From: Pyropia yezoensis
Lineage: Eukaryota > Rhodophyta > Bangiophyceae > Bangiales > Bangiaceae
DNA: 64,000 nucleotides
Reading direction: 5' to 3'
NCBI GenBank assembly: GCA_009829735.1
Contig: CM020618.1
Location: 7,779,119-7,843,118, forward strand
Part shown: positions 53,834-63,302 of the stretch, one piece after another
Layout: each line of letters opens with the position of its first letter
Position numbering within the stretch: the first letter of the stretch is position 1
Translations under genes and position numbers: made by a program
The notes under the pieces: model-generated
The model's input: only the letters and a program-made list of their open reading frames with translations
The model's database searches: none
What the model was told of the DNA's origin: nothing

Positions 53834-54286
53834 TCAAGACGCCTTGCGCGTCGGCGCGACCGTGCCCCCCCCCCGCGCCCCCCGCCCCCCCACCCACAAG
53901 CCCATCCACACCAGGCTGGCCGACGCCACCACCAGCGGCGCCACCCCCCCAGGCAGCAGCGGCACGGTGCGGGTGAGGCCAATCTCCCCCGCAAAGTGGG
54001 CCAGCGCCACCGCGTAGGTCGCAGCGGTAACCCCAATCAACCCCCCGTCGGGCGCTGCGGTCGCCGCAAACACCAGCCGCGTGACGGTGGAGAGAGCGAG
54101 CCACGTCGCGTACATGCGCGAAAATGGGCCCGCGTCGGTGCCCGGCGGCGCATGCCGGTAGAGGGTGTCGATGGGGGAGGCGGGGGCGGAGAGGGCGCCG
54201 ACCGCGGCGGAGAAGCCCGCAACGCCCGTGACCGCCACCCACAGGCGCAGAGCTACCGGCGTGCGAGCCGGTGCGACAGACGCCAT
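53834..54286 (-). CDS. ERG28: ERG28-like sterol biosynthesis scaffold protein
   Basis: The Met at 54286 (MASVAPARTPVALRLW) gives 150 residues, close to the usual Erg28 length of about 140-150. Four hydrophobic segments are visible. The family's recognisable text appears in order: LRLWVAVTGVAGFSAAVGAL, then a loop, FSRMYATWLALSTVTRLV, LIGVTAATYAVALAHFAGE and LVVASASLVWMGL. In yeast, Erg28 tethers the C-4 demethylation enzymes (Erg25, Erg26, Erg27) at the ER membrane. No intron is needed. The gene is divergent from the glutaredoxin gene, sharing about 690 bp upstream. The assignment rests on pattern, not a search. Confidence 0.75.
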   Translation of the reverse strand: MASVAPARTPVALRLWVAVTGVAGFSAAVGALSAPASPIDTLYRHAPPGTDAGPFSRMYATWLALSTVTRLVFAATAAPDGGLIGVTAATYAVALAHFAGEIGLTRTVPLLPGGVAPLVVASASLVWMGLWVGGRGARGGGTVAPTRKAS

Positions 54287-54972
54287 TGTAGAAAGGGGCG
54301 GGGGGCGCGGTGCGATGTCGGAAGGGCAGTGGGGAAGGGAGCACAAGGGAGGAGGGAGGGGGGGGCGCCGGGGCGGAGGGGCGCAGAGCGCAGGGGGGAG
54401 CGCGCTCGAGGAGGAAGGGCAGCAGCAGTGGCGCGAAAGGAGCAGGCATGAAAGGGTCTCTGGATCAACCGACGTGATGCGATCGGATCTGTCCGCGAAA
54501 CTTTGCGCATGTAATTACCATGCATTGGACCAGGAATGCCAGAGATGGGGAAGCGAGACGCAGATAGGCTGCCTGTGACAGTGGGAGGCCCACGAACGAT
54601 CTATGGGCCACAGATGGCCGCGGATGGGGGACACTCCCTCCGCCTCCGCGAGAGGGCCAAAAGCCTGGCCGAGCATTGTGCGGTGAGGAGGAGATGGGCT
54701 GACGCAAGGGGGGTGCGTGCCAGTTTGCCTCGCTGGTGTTCAGCAGGGCTCTTCCACCCCCCCCAAGGCCTGCCACCACCGACGATGCAATGCGGGAGCG
54801 GGAGCCGACCTCTGCCGCTCTGGCCACCCTCCCGCCGGTTGTCGCTCATGCACCGTTGCTTGCCCCTCGTCGCCCACCCGTACCGACGCCTACTGTGTCT
54901 CTGAGCCCCCCCACTTCTCTCCTCCCGCTGTTCATCTAGCCCCCCGTCTATCACCCCTCTCCCCAGCACGAC

Positions 54973-55618
54973 ATGGCGTCTCAGTTGGTGTCGTCAGCGA
55001 TTGCTGACAACACGGTAGTGGTCTTTTCCAAGGTACGTTGGCCACACCGGGGACACACAGGCGAGTGCCCTTGGCAGCTGGCCGTCGCTGCGGGACGGAA
55101 GCCTCTGCCCACCGGCCGCGGTCGTCCGCTACGGCAACACTCTACGCCGCGCCCCCTCTTGGCTGTCACACGGAGGACCGTCTCCGTCGGTCCTAACGAT
55201 TTTTCTCGTATTCTTCCGCACCAGAAGGAAACTGACAGGTAAGGCCCCCTCGCAGCTCCCCTATGCCCCCCCCCCCCCCCCCCCCCCCCCCAAACTGTGC
55301 TCTCGCCCTCGCTGCCCCCCGCCCCCCGTTCGACAGACCTACTGCCCGTACTGTGTCAAGGCCAAGGCCTCCCTCGCCCAGGCGCTGTCCACTCTCGAGA
55401 ATGTATCCTATGACACGGCCGTCACGGTGGTGGAGCTGGACAAACGTCCCGACGGCCCCGCGCTGCAGGCCGCCGTTGCCGCCAAGTCGGGCGTGCGGAC
55501 AGTGCCCCAGGTGTTTGTAGGCGGCGCCTTTGTCGGGGGTGGGGATGACGTGGCCGCGCTGCAGTGCAATGGGAAGCTCGCCAAAATGGTGGCTACCGCG
55601 GCTGCCAGCCGGTCCTAA
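54973..55618 (+). CDS. Glutaredoxin (CPYC type), two exons
   Basis: Exon 1 is 54973-55032 and exon 2 is 55337-55618, joined in phase 0 across a 304-bp GT-AG intron whose 3' half holds a C-run of about 25. The 113-residue product reads MASQLVSSAIADNTVVVFSK, then TYCPYCVKAKASL with the dithiol active site CPYC. RTVPQVFVGG (the cis-Pro TVP loop) and GGGDDVAAL (glutathione-binding) follow, and the protein ends SRS. It reduces protein disulphides and glutathione mixed disulphides. With no signal or transit peptide it is probably cytosolic. Its stop overlaps the stop of the converging 1333-codon frame. Confidence 0.9.
55033..55336 (+). other. Intron of the glutaredoxin gene
   Basis: GTACGT...CGACAG, 304 bp, phase 0, placed just before the active-site codons. 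Confidence 0.85.
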
Positions 55619-58600
55619 ACGAAAGAGGGGGGGGGGAGAGGGGGAGGGTTGGGGCGAGAGAGGACGGGACGATTGAAAAGACATGAGAATGGCGCTGTCC
55701 ACGTCTGCAGCTCTCTTGTTGGTCTCTTTAGTTGCTTTTCGTCAGCCACCCAGTCTCTACGGCGACCGCTGCGCGGGGGCAGCGGCCGCTGCTCGTACCA
55801 CCGACGGCTGCCATCGCGCCGCGGTACGATTGACACCCTGACGGCGGCCAACGTTACCACCTCCAGACCGCCGCGCCGGTACGCCACAGTGGTGGAGAGA
55901 TAGACCCTCCCCACGCGACAGAGAAAAGCAAAAGGCGGCCGCCACCCCCACCAATAGCCGCTTCCACCGCGGTGCCACACGCCGGCGGCTGCACCACCAG
56001 TTGCAGCAGCCGCTCTCCGGTCACCATCCTCTAGGCGGTGCGCACGGCGCCAGCAGCGGGCGTACCCCTTCCCACCCCTCTGCGCGGGTGGGCGGCGGAC
56101 GCGGACGCCGCTTTGCCCCCCCCCCCCCACACGGCGGCCACGAGGCCTGGACGCCCCCCCATTCGCCGCCCGCCGCCCCGCCACCCGTTCCAGCAGCGCC
56201 GCCCGCCGGCGACTGCCCACCGCCGTGGTGCACTTGAGCCCCCCCATCCGCCGCCCCGCGGCAAGGTCGGTCACCAGCAGTCCCGTCTGGCGGGCCAGCC
56301 AGACCCCTACCCACCCGCGGCAGCCAGGGAGGACCAGCCCGATGCGCTTTGCCACTACCTCCCGCCCGCCGTGGGTGTAGACGGCAAAGCGGAGGTCGTG
56401 ACGGCCAGTGCGGACGAGCTCGTCGCGCGACGGCATGACGCCGGGGAGAGACCCGTGAGCGGCCATCCACTCACGTAGGGCCGCGGCGAAGGCGGGCCAC
56501 GAGCGGAGGAGCTCGGAAGGGGGGGGGGGGGAGGGGGCCTCGTCGCTGCGAACGACGAGGCCGGTGGAGGCGGCAAAGGCAGCCTCCCCACCGTGGTAGC
56601 GCTGGATGGCAAAGGCGATATCCCCGCGACCATCACGCTTCAGCCGTTCCACGCACGGCATGGCCGTAAGACGGACATGGCGGTGTCGGGAAGCACGGCC
56701 AAGGGGGAGCGCGACGGTCGACGCCTCACGACTCGGCAAGGCCGCCTGTGGTCCAGCTACCGTGGTTGCCGACGTGTCCACTTCGGTCGCGGCTGCCGTG
56801 TCAGGCTCACGGATCACTTCGACAGCGCCCCCTCGCTCCCCATCCTCCCGTGCCTGCACGTAATTAGCCAGTTCCCGCAGCACGTTGGCAGAGGACGCCC
56901 AAAACCCCTTCGGACGCCGATCAAACACGAACCGTAACCCCAGCCGCTGCGCATAGTAAACCCACCCTCCCGTATCGCGGACGGCGGCGGCTAGGTCGGC
57001 TCGTCCAGCACGCACCAGAGCACAGCTGCTGGGCATATCCCGGTGGAGCTCTCGAGGCTGGATTCCAATGAATCGGCGAAGCTCCGCCTCAATCGCCCCT
57101 GGGTCAGAGGCACCTGCGCCAGACGCAAAACCAGGTGGGAAGACAACAGCGAGGCCCATGCGGCGGGCAACCTCAGGGACGCCTCCATGAAGCGCCACCC
57201 CGTAGATCAGGTCCCACCGGCCAACGGCGTGGAGCTGCTGAAAGTTGGGCATTACTGCGGCAGTGGTGGTAGTGGTACCGTCAGCAGCCACAGCGGTCGC
57301 CGCCCCTGTAGGGGGCGCTCCGCCTGACGCAACCTGCCGCTTCCGGGTGGCCTTGATGTGCGCCATCAGCCGCGAACGCAAGTTCGTAAACGACCGCCAG
57401 TAAGACGCCGGCCCGTGCCACTGAAGGTGCATCGACGCAGCCACAGCAGGAAACCCTCCGTGGCGCTCGACTGCGTATATGAGGTCACCGCGGCTGTGGC
57501 GAGCCAGGTCTTCCCGCCGCGGCATCAGCCGAGGGTAGGCGCCCACATCTGCCATATAGGCGCGAAGCTCAGCGTGGAGAGTGGATGGTTCAGCCCAGTG
57601 GTTCCGCCGTCGTCGATTGCGGCGGGCAACGGGCAAGGACAAGCGGGACGTCACGTGACCGAGGCCGCCGTGAACACGGAGAGCTCCAAGGAGGTCTGTC
57701 CTCTGCGCGGCACGGAGCTCACGCTGGGTTGGCATCCGCCCGCCCGTGTGGGCTTCGGCAAACGACCGAACCGCCCCCTCCATTGTCTTCCAGTCACGCC
57801 AGTAGCCAGCTGGGCGTCGTGGCCGTCGGGAACGCGACGGCGTTCCTGCAGCGGCCGAGCCAGCCCCGCTCGCCCCAATCAATGGCGGCCTTTCGCTAGG
57901 CGCCGCGTCCGCGTCAGCGGCCGTGGCCACCCCAGGCGGTGTCCAGCCCCCCCCTTCGGAATTGAGGCGGGCCGCCACCACCGCGGGCCCGCCGTGCAGC
58001 CGAGACGCAGCAGCAAGGTCCCCCCGCTCCCACCATTGGCCGTCGGGCGCGGCGGCACCAGCAGCAATGACGGCTTTGCGAAAGACGGGCCAGGAAGCCC
58101 AGTGCCGCCTTGGCTGGACAGACGCCCAGCAGAGGCGACGGGCAACTGCAGTAAACCCGCCTCGACAGGCAATGGCAGAAACCAGGTCAGAGCGGCCAGC
58201 AGCAAGAAGCTGACGCCGAGTGGGCATGACTCGTTGCGACGGAGTAAGGTCGGAAGACATTGCGGACGGAGACAGTGAGTTGCCCTCGTCCGAGACAGCA
58301 GCCGCTGTGCTTGTCCTGGCTGAAGGGGGTGAAGAGGCGTCGAGGAATGCTTCGAGGCATCTCTGCAGAGCTTCGTCCGAGTCGGCTCCACGCCACGTAC
58401 CTGCCGGAGCAGTGGCCATGGCCCAACCGAGGCGCCCAGCCACTCGCCGTGCGCCTCCATGAGCGGCCAGAGCAGACAAAAGGTCCACCCGGCCGGCAGC
58501 CGACAACTGGGCGCGCGTCGGCATCACCGCTTGGGGTTGCGGTGGCGGTGGGCTAGCAAGCGAAGAGTCGCCACCAGTCCTCACAGTCGCATCGCTGTGG

Positions 58601-59616
58601 GCCAGAGCGATGCGACTATCGGCGTCACTGCCCGGGTGGCAAGACACCTCTGCCAGCGCCGCCTGCAGCACCGCCAGGTCAGACCAGTACCCATTAGGCC
58701 GCCGCCGCCGGCTGCGTCGCCGCCGTCGAGTTGGTGCAGTCGACAAATGGGCCGCAACCTCTCGTACCGCGACGGGCATGGCCGCTGATGCCGCAGGCGG
58801 GCTTGCAGGGGACTCCGCTTGCGCCCCCTCCACAAACGCGACGGTGGCGCCGGACACGCCCGCCCCTGCCGGTGAAGGCTCGCTCATCTCCTCGTGTGCC
58901 GCCACCACCGCCCGCACGGCCACCGCCGCGGTCGTACCAGCCTTCTCCGTCCGTCGCCGCCGCCTTGGGGAAGACCGACGAGGCACTGCCGGTTGCCGCT
59001 CCGCCGCCACCGGTGACAGCGCCACCAGTAGCGGCGGCGCAAGGGGCAAAGTCGGCAATAGTCCACGGGGCGGTCGCCCCACCCGCCTTATCGACGGGTG
59101 TGGCGACGGCGGGGAGAGTGGTGACGACCGCATCGACACCTCAAGTGAGATGGCAACAGGCCTAGCCGCCAGCGCCGGCAGCTGCCGTGGGCGGCCACCG
59201 ACAGAGAGGTGCTGCCGGGTAGGAAAGAGGATGCCAGGCAGGGGTAGCGGCGGCTGTGTCACGGGGACGAAGCAGGGCGCTAGGGCCGGCACTTCTCGGC
59301 ATGGAGCATAAAGCACATGGTCCCATGCGGGAGCTTGCACCGGTGGAAAGTCTTCTCCCCTCATCCGCCGCGAAGCAGGGGGAGGCAAAGGGGCAACGCC
59401 ACCGCAACGGGAAACGGCCATGAAGGCGAGAGGACAGGGTGGGAGACCAAAGAGGTGCGTAGGCAAACCAGGGGAAAGACGGGCGCTTCCATGCAGCCCC
59501 GCCAGGTACCGCGAAGGCGGGGTTTGGGGTGGACGTGGAGAGATTGCATTGCCCGCGTGCTGGCGGGCGGCTCCGCTGGAAGGACTCCAATGTGGTTGGG
59601 GCCATGCGGGGACCAC
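55615..59616 (-). CDS. Unrecognised protein with about nine HGG repeats
   Basis: The frame of 1333 codons has a disordered Pro/Arg-rich first 300 residues. About nine imperfect repeats then follow the pattern M-P-[TS]-x3-L-x3-G-R-x-D-L-x2-A-[IV]-x2-HGG-x3-VA-x-R-[LM]-G-L, for example MPTRRQLLAAGRSDLVSAI, MPRREDLARHSRGDLIYAV and MPSRDELVRTGRHDLRFAV. Trp-containing spacers (YWRDW, FWASSANVLREL) separate them. I do not recognise the family. Helix-turn-helix-like repeats of this kind suggest nucleic-acid or protein binding. After the last repeat (about 56330) the final 240 codons lose the pattern. A GTGGGTAGG donor-like site there suggests that an intron or the true end lies earlier. The N-terminus could be an organelle-targeting peptide. 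Confidence 0.65.
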   Translation of the reverse strand: MVPAWPQPHWSPSSGAARQHAGNAISPRPPQTPPSRYLAGLHGSARLSPGLPTHLFGLPPCPLAFMAVSRCGGVAPLPPPASRRMRGEDFPPVQAPAWDHVLYAPCREVPALAPCFVPVTQPPLPLPGILFPTRQHLSVGGRPRQLPALAARPVAISLEVSMRSSPLSPPSPHPSIRRVGRPPRGLLPTLPLAPPLLVALSPVAAERQPAVPRRSSPRRRRRTEKAGTTAAVAVRAVVAAHEEMSEPSPAGAGVSGATVAFVEGAQAESPASPPAASAAMPVAVREVAAHLSTAPTRRRRRSRRRRPNGYWSDLAVLQAALAEVSCHPGSDADSRIALAHSDATVRTGGDSSLASPPPPQPQAVMPTRAQLSAAGRVDLLSALAAHGGARRVAGRLGWAMATAPAGTWRGADSDEALQRCLEAFLDASSPPSARTSTAAAVSDEGNSLSPSAMSSDLTPSQRVMPTRRQLLAAGRSDLVSAIACRGGFTAVARRLCWASVQPRRHWASWPVFRKAVIAAGAAAPDGQWWERGDLAAASRLHGGPAVVAARLNSEGGGWTPPGVATAADADAAPSERPPLIGASGAGSAAAGTPSRSRRPRRPAGYWRDWKTMEGAVRSFAEAHTGGRMPTQRELRAAQRTDLLGALRVHGGLGHVTSRLSLPVARRNRRRRNHWAEPSTLHAELRAYMADVGAYPRLMPRREDLARHSRGDLIYAVERHGGFPAVAASMHLQWHGPASYWRSFTNLRSRLMAHIKATRKRQVASGGAPPTGAATAVAADGTTTTTAAVMPNFQQLHAVGRWDLIYGVALHGGVPEVARRMGLAVVFPPGFASGAGASDPGAIEAELRRFIGIQPRELHRDMPSSCALVRAGRADLAAAVRDTGGWVYYAQRLGLRFVFDRRPKGFWASSANVLRELANYVQAREDGERGGAVEVIREPDTAAATEVDTSATTVAGPQAALPSREASTVALPLGRASRHRHVRLTAMPCVERLKRDGRGDIAFAIQRYHGGEAAFAASTGLVVRSDEAPSPPPPSELLRSWPAFAAALREWMAAHGSLPGVMPSRDELVRTGRHDLRFAVYTHGGREVVAKRIGLVLPGCRGWVGVWLARQTGLLVTDLAAGRRMGGLKCTTAVGSRRRAALLERVAGRRAANGGASRPRGRRVGGGGQSGVRVRRPPAQRGGKGYARCWRRAHRLEDGDRRAAAATGGAAAGVWHRGGSGYWWGWRPPFAFLCRVGRVYLSTTVAYRRGGLEVVTLAAVRVSIVPRRDGSRRWYEQRPLPPRSGRRRDWVADEKQLKRPTRELQTWTAPFSCLFNRPVLSRPNPPPLPPPSFV

Positions 59617-60649
59617 ATCGAGTGTCGAGTTTGGTGGTGGCGTGACGGTGTCCGCAAGCTGGGGCGGCGGTTCTCATACTAGAAGCATTTAACCAATCAC
59701 GTCATCCGCTTTCGCGCTCTTGGTGACGGCAGGTGGACCTGAGCTTGGACCACAGAAGAGCGGGAGAGTGCCATTATGGTGGCACTGTAAATTGACAGTA
59801 CAATTGATCAACTTAATCGTCATGTTAGAAATAGTTGAGGGTGCTCATACAATTCCAACAACCCGGTGTGAAACGGCTGCCGCTGGACCCTCGTTGTTGG
59901 ATTGCTGTAAGATGATAGATGCTTCCAAAGCGAGGCCATCGGCGGCTTCTCGAAGACTCCAAGCCCCCCCAGTGACAGCACCCAGAGCCGCCTATTCGCG
60001 CCCCCACCCCTGTCACGGCACTGTTCCTGGTGGGCCTGCCGCCGGCGGCCATCAACCGCGGCGGCGGCCGAGAAATGGACGGCTGCGTCCGCGTCTGACG
60101 GGTGTCGTGCCAGCGCCCAGGCACGCCTGGCCCGTGTGCCCCGACGGTGACCGTGGCCTGTGGGCGGCGGGGTGTGCCCAGGACGGAGGGGTGTGCCCAC
60201 CTGCACCCCGCCAAATCAAGCCCCCTGCCAGCGTACGTCGCGCGGCTCCGACGAGTTCCTTGTTAGCTCGCTTGACCGGGTCGCGCCTTATCAGCTGGTC
60301 GAGGACCATTTGGCGCTGTCCGTCTCGCCGGACGTGCAGCGCTCTGCACGCCGTGCACAGAGAGGGCAGCTCGGCGACGTTTCTTGTCTGCCGGTAGTTC
60401 CGTTCCGGTGTGGTGGGACGCTCGGCGCTGCTGGACTGTGAGCGTTTGTCTCCGATTGCCGCGGCGTGCCTGTTATTTCCCCATTCTTCCCGTGGGGCTG
60501 CGCATTCGCAGTGTCGGTCCCTCTTGACAGCTGGGCCCCATCATCCCCCTCTGCTCACCAGAGCCCATCGCTGTTTGGGACTCGGCAACCACACCCCCTC
60601 GACGTCCCCCCGCCCTATCCCTGCCACGTGACCCGGGCTGCCCGCCACC
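59617..60649. other. Shared upstream region of the HGG-repeat and DnaJ genes
   Basis: About 1.03 kb between divergent starts. No gene, TATA box or perfect heat-shock element is evident. It probably carries both promoters. Confidence 0.45.
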
Positions 60650-61939
60650 ATGTTTGGTGGTTTTCCTGGGATGGGTGGCATGCCTGGTGGCATGCCCGGC
60701 ATGGGTGGTATGCCGGGAATGCGCCGCGGCCCGGCGGCGGACACTACTAAGCTGTACAAAACGCTTGGCGTGAGCAAGGACGCGGACCCCGGGCAGCTGA
60801 AGAAGGCGTACCGGAAGCTGAGCCTGAAGTACCATCCCGACAAGCCCGGGGGTGATGAGGAGAAGTTCAAGGAAATCACCCACGCCTTTGAGGTACTCAG
60901 TGACGAGGAGAAGCGCAACATCTACGACGAATATGGGGAGGAGGGTCTCTCCCAGCACCAGAGCGGCGGCGGCGGTATGGACCCGACAGACGTGTTTGCG
61001 GCCATGTTTGGTGGTGGCGGCGGCCGGTCGCGGGGACCCCGGAAAGGAGAAGACGTTGTGCATCGGCTGAACGTGTCGCTCAATGACCTGTACAACGGCC
61101 GGACGTCCAAGCTGGCGATTGTGCGCAACCGGGTGTGCAGCGGTTGCAATGGCTGTGGAGCCAAGGACCCGAAGCTTGTCACCACCTGCCGCAGTTGCAA
61201 TGGGGAGGGCGTGAAGATCCACCACATGCAGATTGCGCCCGGTATGGTGCAGCGCGTGCAGGCCGAGTGCAACGTGTGTGGCGGTGTTGGCAGCTCCATT
61301 TCACCATTAGACAAGTGCGTCAAGTGCAATGGCGACAAGGTTGTCAAGGACCGCAAGGTGCTGGAGGTGCACATTGCGCCCGGCATGCAGAGCGGCCAGA
61401 AGATTACCTTCACGGGTGAGGCGAATGACAATCCTGGGCTGGTCCCTGGTGACGTGGTGGTCATCTTGGAGCAGACTGAGCACCCGACGTTTGTCCGCAA
61501 GGGCTCCAACCTCATCATGGTGAAGGAGATTTCTCTCGTGGACGCGCTGTGCGGCGTGTCGTTTACCGTGCAGCAGCTTGACGGCCGCTTCCTGCATATC
61601 CAGTCTCCGCCGGGCGCAACTATCAAGCCCGACTCGATTAAGTCGGTGCCCAACGAGGGCATGCCCACATGGAAGAGGCCGTATGACAAGGGCTACCTGT
61701 TCGTGCGCTTCAAAGTCAATTTCCCGACCAACATCAACGCCCGCCAGGCGCATGCGCTGGTGTCTGTGTTGGGCCCGCGGACGCCACCGGACGCGCCCCC
61801 GGATGGCTTTGAGGTTGAAGAGTGCCCGCTGCTCGACTTCAGTGAGGAGCACGCTCGTCAAACGCAGAATGGCGGCGAGGCGTATGACGAGGACGACGGG
61901 GAGGATGGGCGGCCGAGGGTACAATGTGCACAGCAGTAG
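60650..61939 (+). CDS. DnaJ homologue, subfamily A (Ydj1/DNAJA type)
   Basis: The 429-residue Hsp40 starts with a short MFGGFPGMGG-type Gly/Met leader. Then come the J domain (KLYKTLGVSKDADPGQLKKA, HPD in KYHPDKPGG), a Gly-rich linker and the zinc-finger region of four CxxCxGxG-type repeats (CSGCNGCG, CRSCNGEG, CNVCGGVG, CVKCNGDK; the last is degenerate at its Gly). The substrate-binding C-terminal domains follow. The chain ends VQCAQQ, a CaaX-like farnesylation signal as in Ydj1 and plant type A J-proteins, placing it on the cytosolic face of membranes or in the cytosol. It stimulates Hsp70 ATPase and delivers clients. Intronless, with normal family length. Confidence 0.95.
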   Translation: MFGGFPGMGGMPGGMPGMGGMPGMRRGPAADTTKLYKTLGVSKDADPGQLKKAYRKLSLKYHPDKPGGDEEKFKEITHAFEVLSDEEKRNIYDEYGEEGLSQHQSGGGGMDPTDVFAAMFGGGGGRSRGPRKGEDVVHRLNVSLNDLYNGRTSKLAIVRNRVCSGCNGCGAKDPKLVTTCRSCNGEGVKIHHMQIAPGMVQRVQAECNVCGGVGSSISPLDKCVKCNGDKVVKDRKVLEVHIAPGMQSGQKITFTGEANDNPGLVPGDVVVILEQTEHPTFVRKGSNLIMVKEISLVDALCGVSFTVQQLDGRFLHIQSPPGATIKPDSIKSVPNEGMPTWKRPYDKGYLFVRFKVNFPTNINARQAHALVSVLGPRTPPDAPPDGFEVEECPLLDFSEEHARQTQNGGEAYDEDDGEDGRPRVQCAQQ

Positions 61940-62597
61940 GAGCGCGTTACGAAGTGTCTTACTTGTAGTCTTGCACCTGTTGCTGTCTTCATTCCGCCGT
62001 GTTGCTTTTTTTGGTCGGATGACGTGCGCTCGCGCTGTGTGTGAATCAAGCTGTAGAATAGAGTGCGTCCCCCACGATACGGTATTGATTGCACTTGGGG
62101 CCGCTGTCCACGACTGCGGCAGCTATAGCTCTGCATAGTTGTTCTTTCCATCAGCTGCTGTGGCTCCCGTGAACTCTTCCTCAGCAGAGTGTCTCCAGAG
62201 ACTTCGCCTCGGATCCCCCTAACCTGGGACTATGTAACGGATTCATTCGCACTCATCTCCCTACGTCGGTCGCAGTCCATGCTACGTTGTTTCCATCGGG
62301 CTAGCGATGCCCGCTACGCGACGCGCGCTGTCTGATACGTCGTGCTCATGGGGAGTCGATGGTCAATGGAACAAAAAGGACAGGCAACAAGCGGATGAAT
62401 GGCACCGCCGTCAGAGAACAAAATAAAAACGACTAAGCCACGCCAGCGGCGCGCACTTCTCACTTGCTGAGACGAAGCCCAATATAGACACCTCCTGTGG
62501 TAGAAAAGAAAGCACAGTGCGGCAAGCGCAACCAATACAGAGAGTGTGAGCAGACAATACACTCGCAGAGTCAGAGGTGCAAACTCAAGAAACTACA
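61940..62597. other. 3' flanks of converging DnaJ and FUN14 genes
   Basis: No gene recognised in 658 bp. It is less GC-rich than the coding regions. Confidence 0.5.
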
Positions 62598-63302
62598 TCA
62601 ACTACCCAGCCTCGGCAACGTATCGCGTCCTGACCGTAAGCAACGACACCATGCACTTCCCCCAAACGCACCCGTAAACGCGGTCGCAAACGGCATCTTG
62701 TACGCCAGCAAACCAATCGAGTCGCGGAAGCGGCCACCATCGAGCGCAGGGCTCAAGTCCCGCGCCATCTTATCCCATCCCACGTGCGCCCAGCCCCGGT
62801 GCGCCATGTACTGGAGCACGAGGACCTCCCCACCCACCACCACCATCAGCATCCGTCCCAATTTCCGCAGGCAAAACCCGGTGGCGATGCCCAGGACGCA
62901 TCCAAACGAAAGCTGCTCACCAACCGGGCCCCAAAAAGACTTTCGCACCTCCGTTTGCAGCTCCACAGTGGGCGTGTACGTATCCTTTGGTGGGTATGCA
63001 TAGGTGGGATCCGTGCCAACCACCGCCGCATCCGCCGCGGCACCAGTGGCCCCACCGGCGGCGAGGGCGCCCAGAAAGGCTGCCGCCGTGCCGCTCCCAT
63101 AACGAACAGATACGCCTCGACCACAGTTGGAAACCCCTCCCGACGCCGTACGAGTGGAAGATGGGAGCGGTGGGGTGACAGTGCGGAGCATGGCCCGGAA
63201 GATGATGCCTGCGCGGGATGCCAGGCCGGCGGCGCCAATGCCTGACGCCGAGGGGGGCGGCATCATGATTGCCATGGCAATCCAAGAGGCCACGGGCGAC
63301 AC
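62598..63302 (-). CDS. FUN14 domain protein (FUNDC1-like)
   Basis: The 234-residue protein has a basic, Met/Ala-rich N-terminus (IFRAMLRTVTPPLPSSTRT) that may be a mitochondrial targeting sequence, and a Gly/Ala segment. From about residue 125 it has the FUN14 core: EQLSFGCVLGIATGFCLRK, LGRMLMVVVGGEVLVLQYMA, GWAHVGWDKM and a last hydrophobic segment (YKMPFATAFTGAFGG). FUN14 proteins sit in the mitochondrial outer membrane and in animals act in mitophagy; the role here is not known. No LC3-interacting YxxL motif is obvious at the N-terminus. The first Met at 63302 is used; nearby Mets are possible. The Cys/Arg-rich last 15 residues could be intron read-through. Confidence 0.8.
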   Translation of the reverse strand: MSPVASWIAMAIMMPPPSASGIGAAGLASRAGIIFRAMLRTVTPPLPSSTRTASGGVSNCGRGVSVRYGSGTAAAFLGALAAGGATGAAADAAVVGTDPTYAYPPKDTYTPTVELQTEVRKSFWGPVGEQLSFGCVLGIATGFCLRKLGRMLMVVVGGEVLVLQYMAHRGWAHVGWDKMARDLSPALDGGRFRDSIGLLAYKMPFATAFTGAFGGSAWCRCLRSGRDTLPRLGS

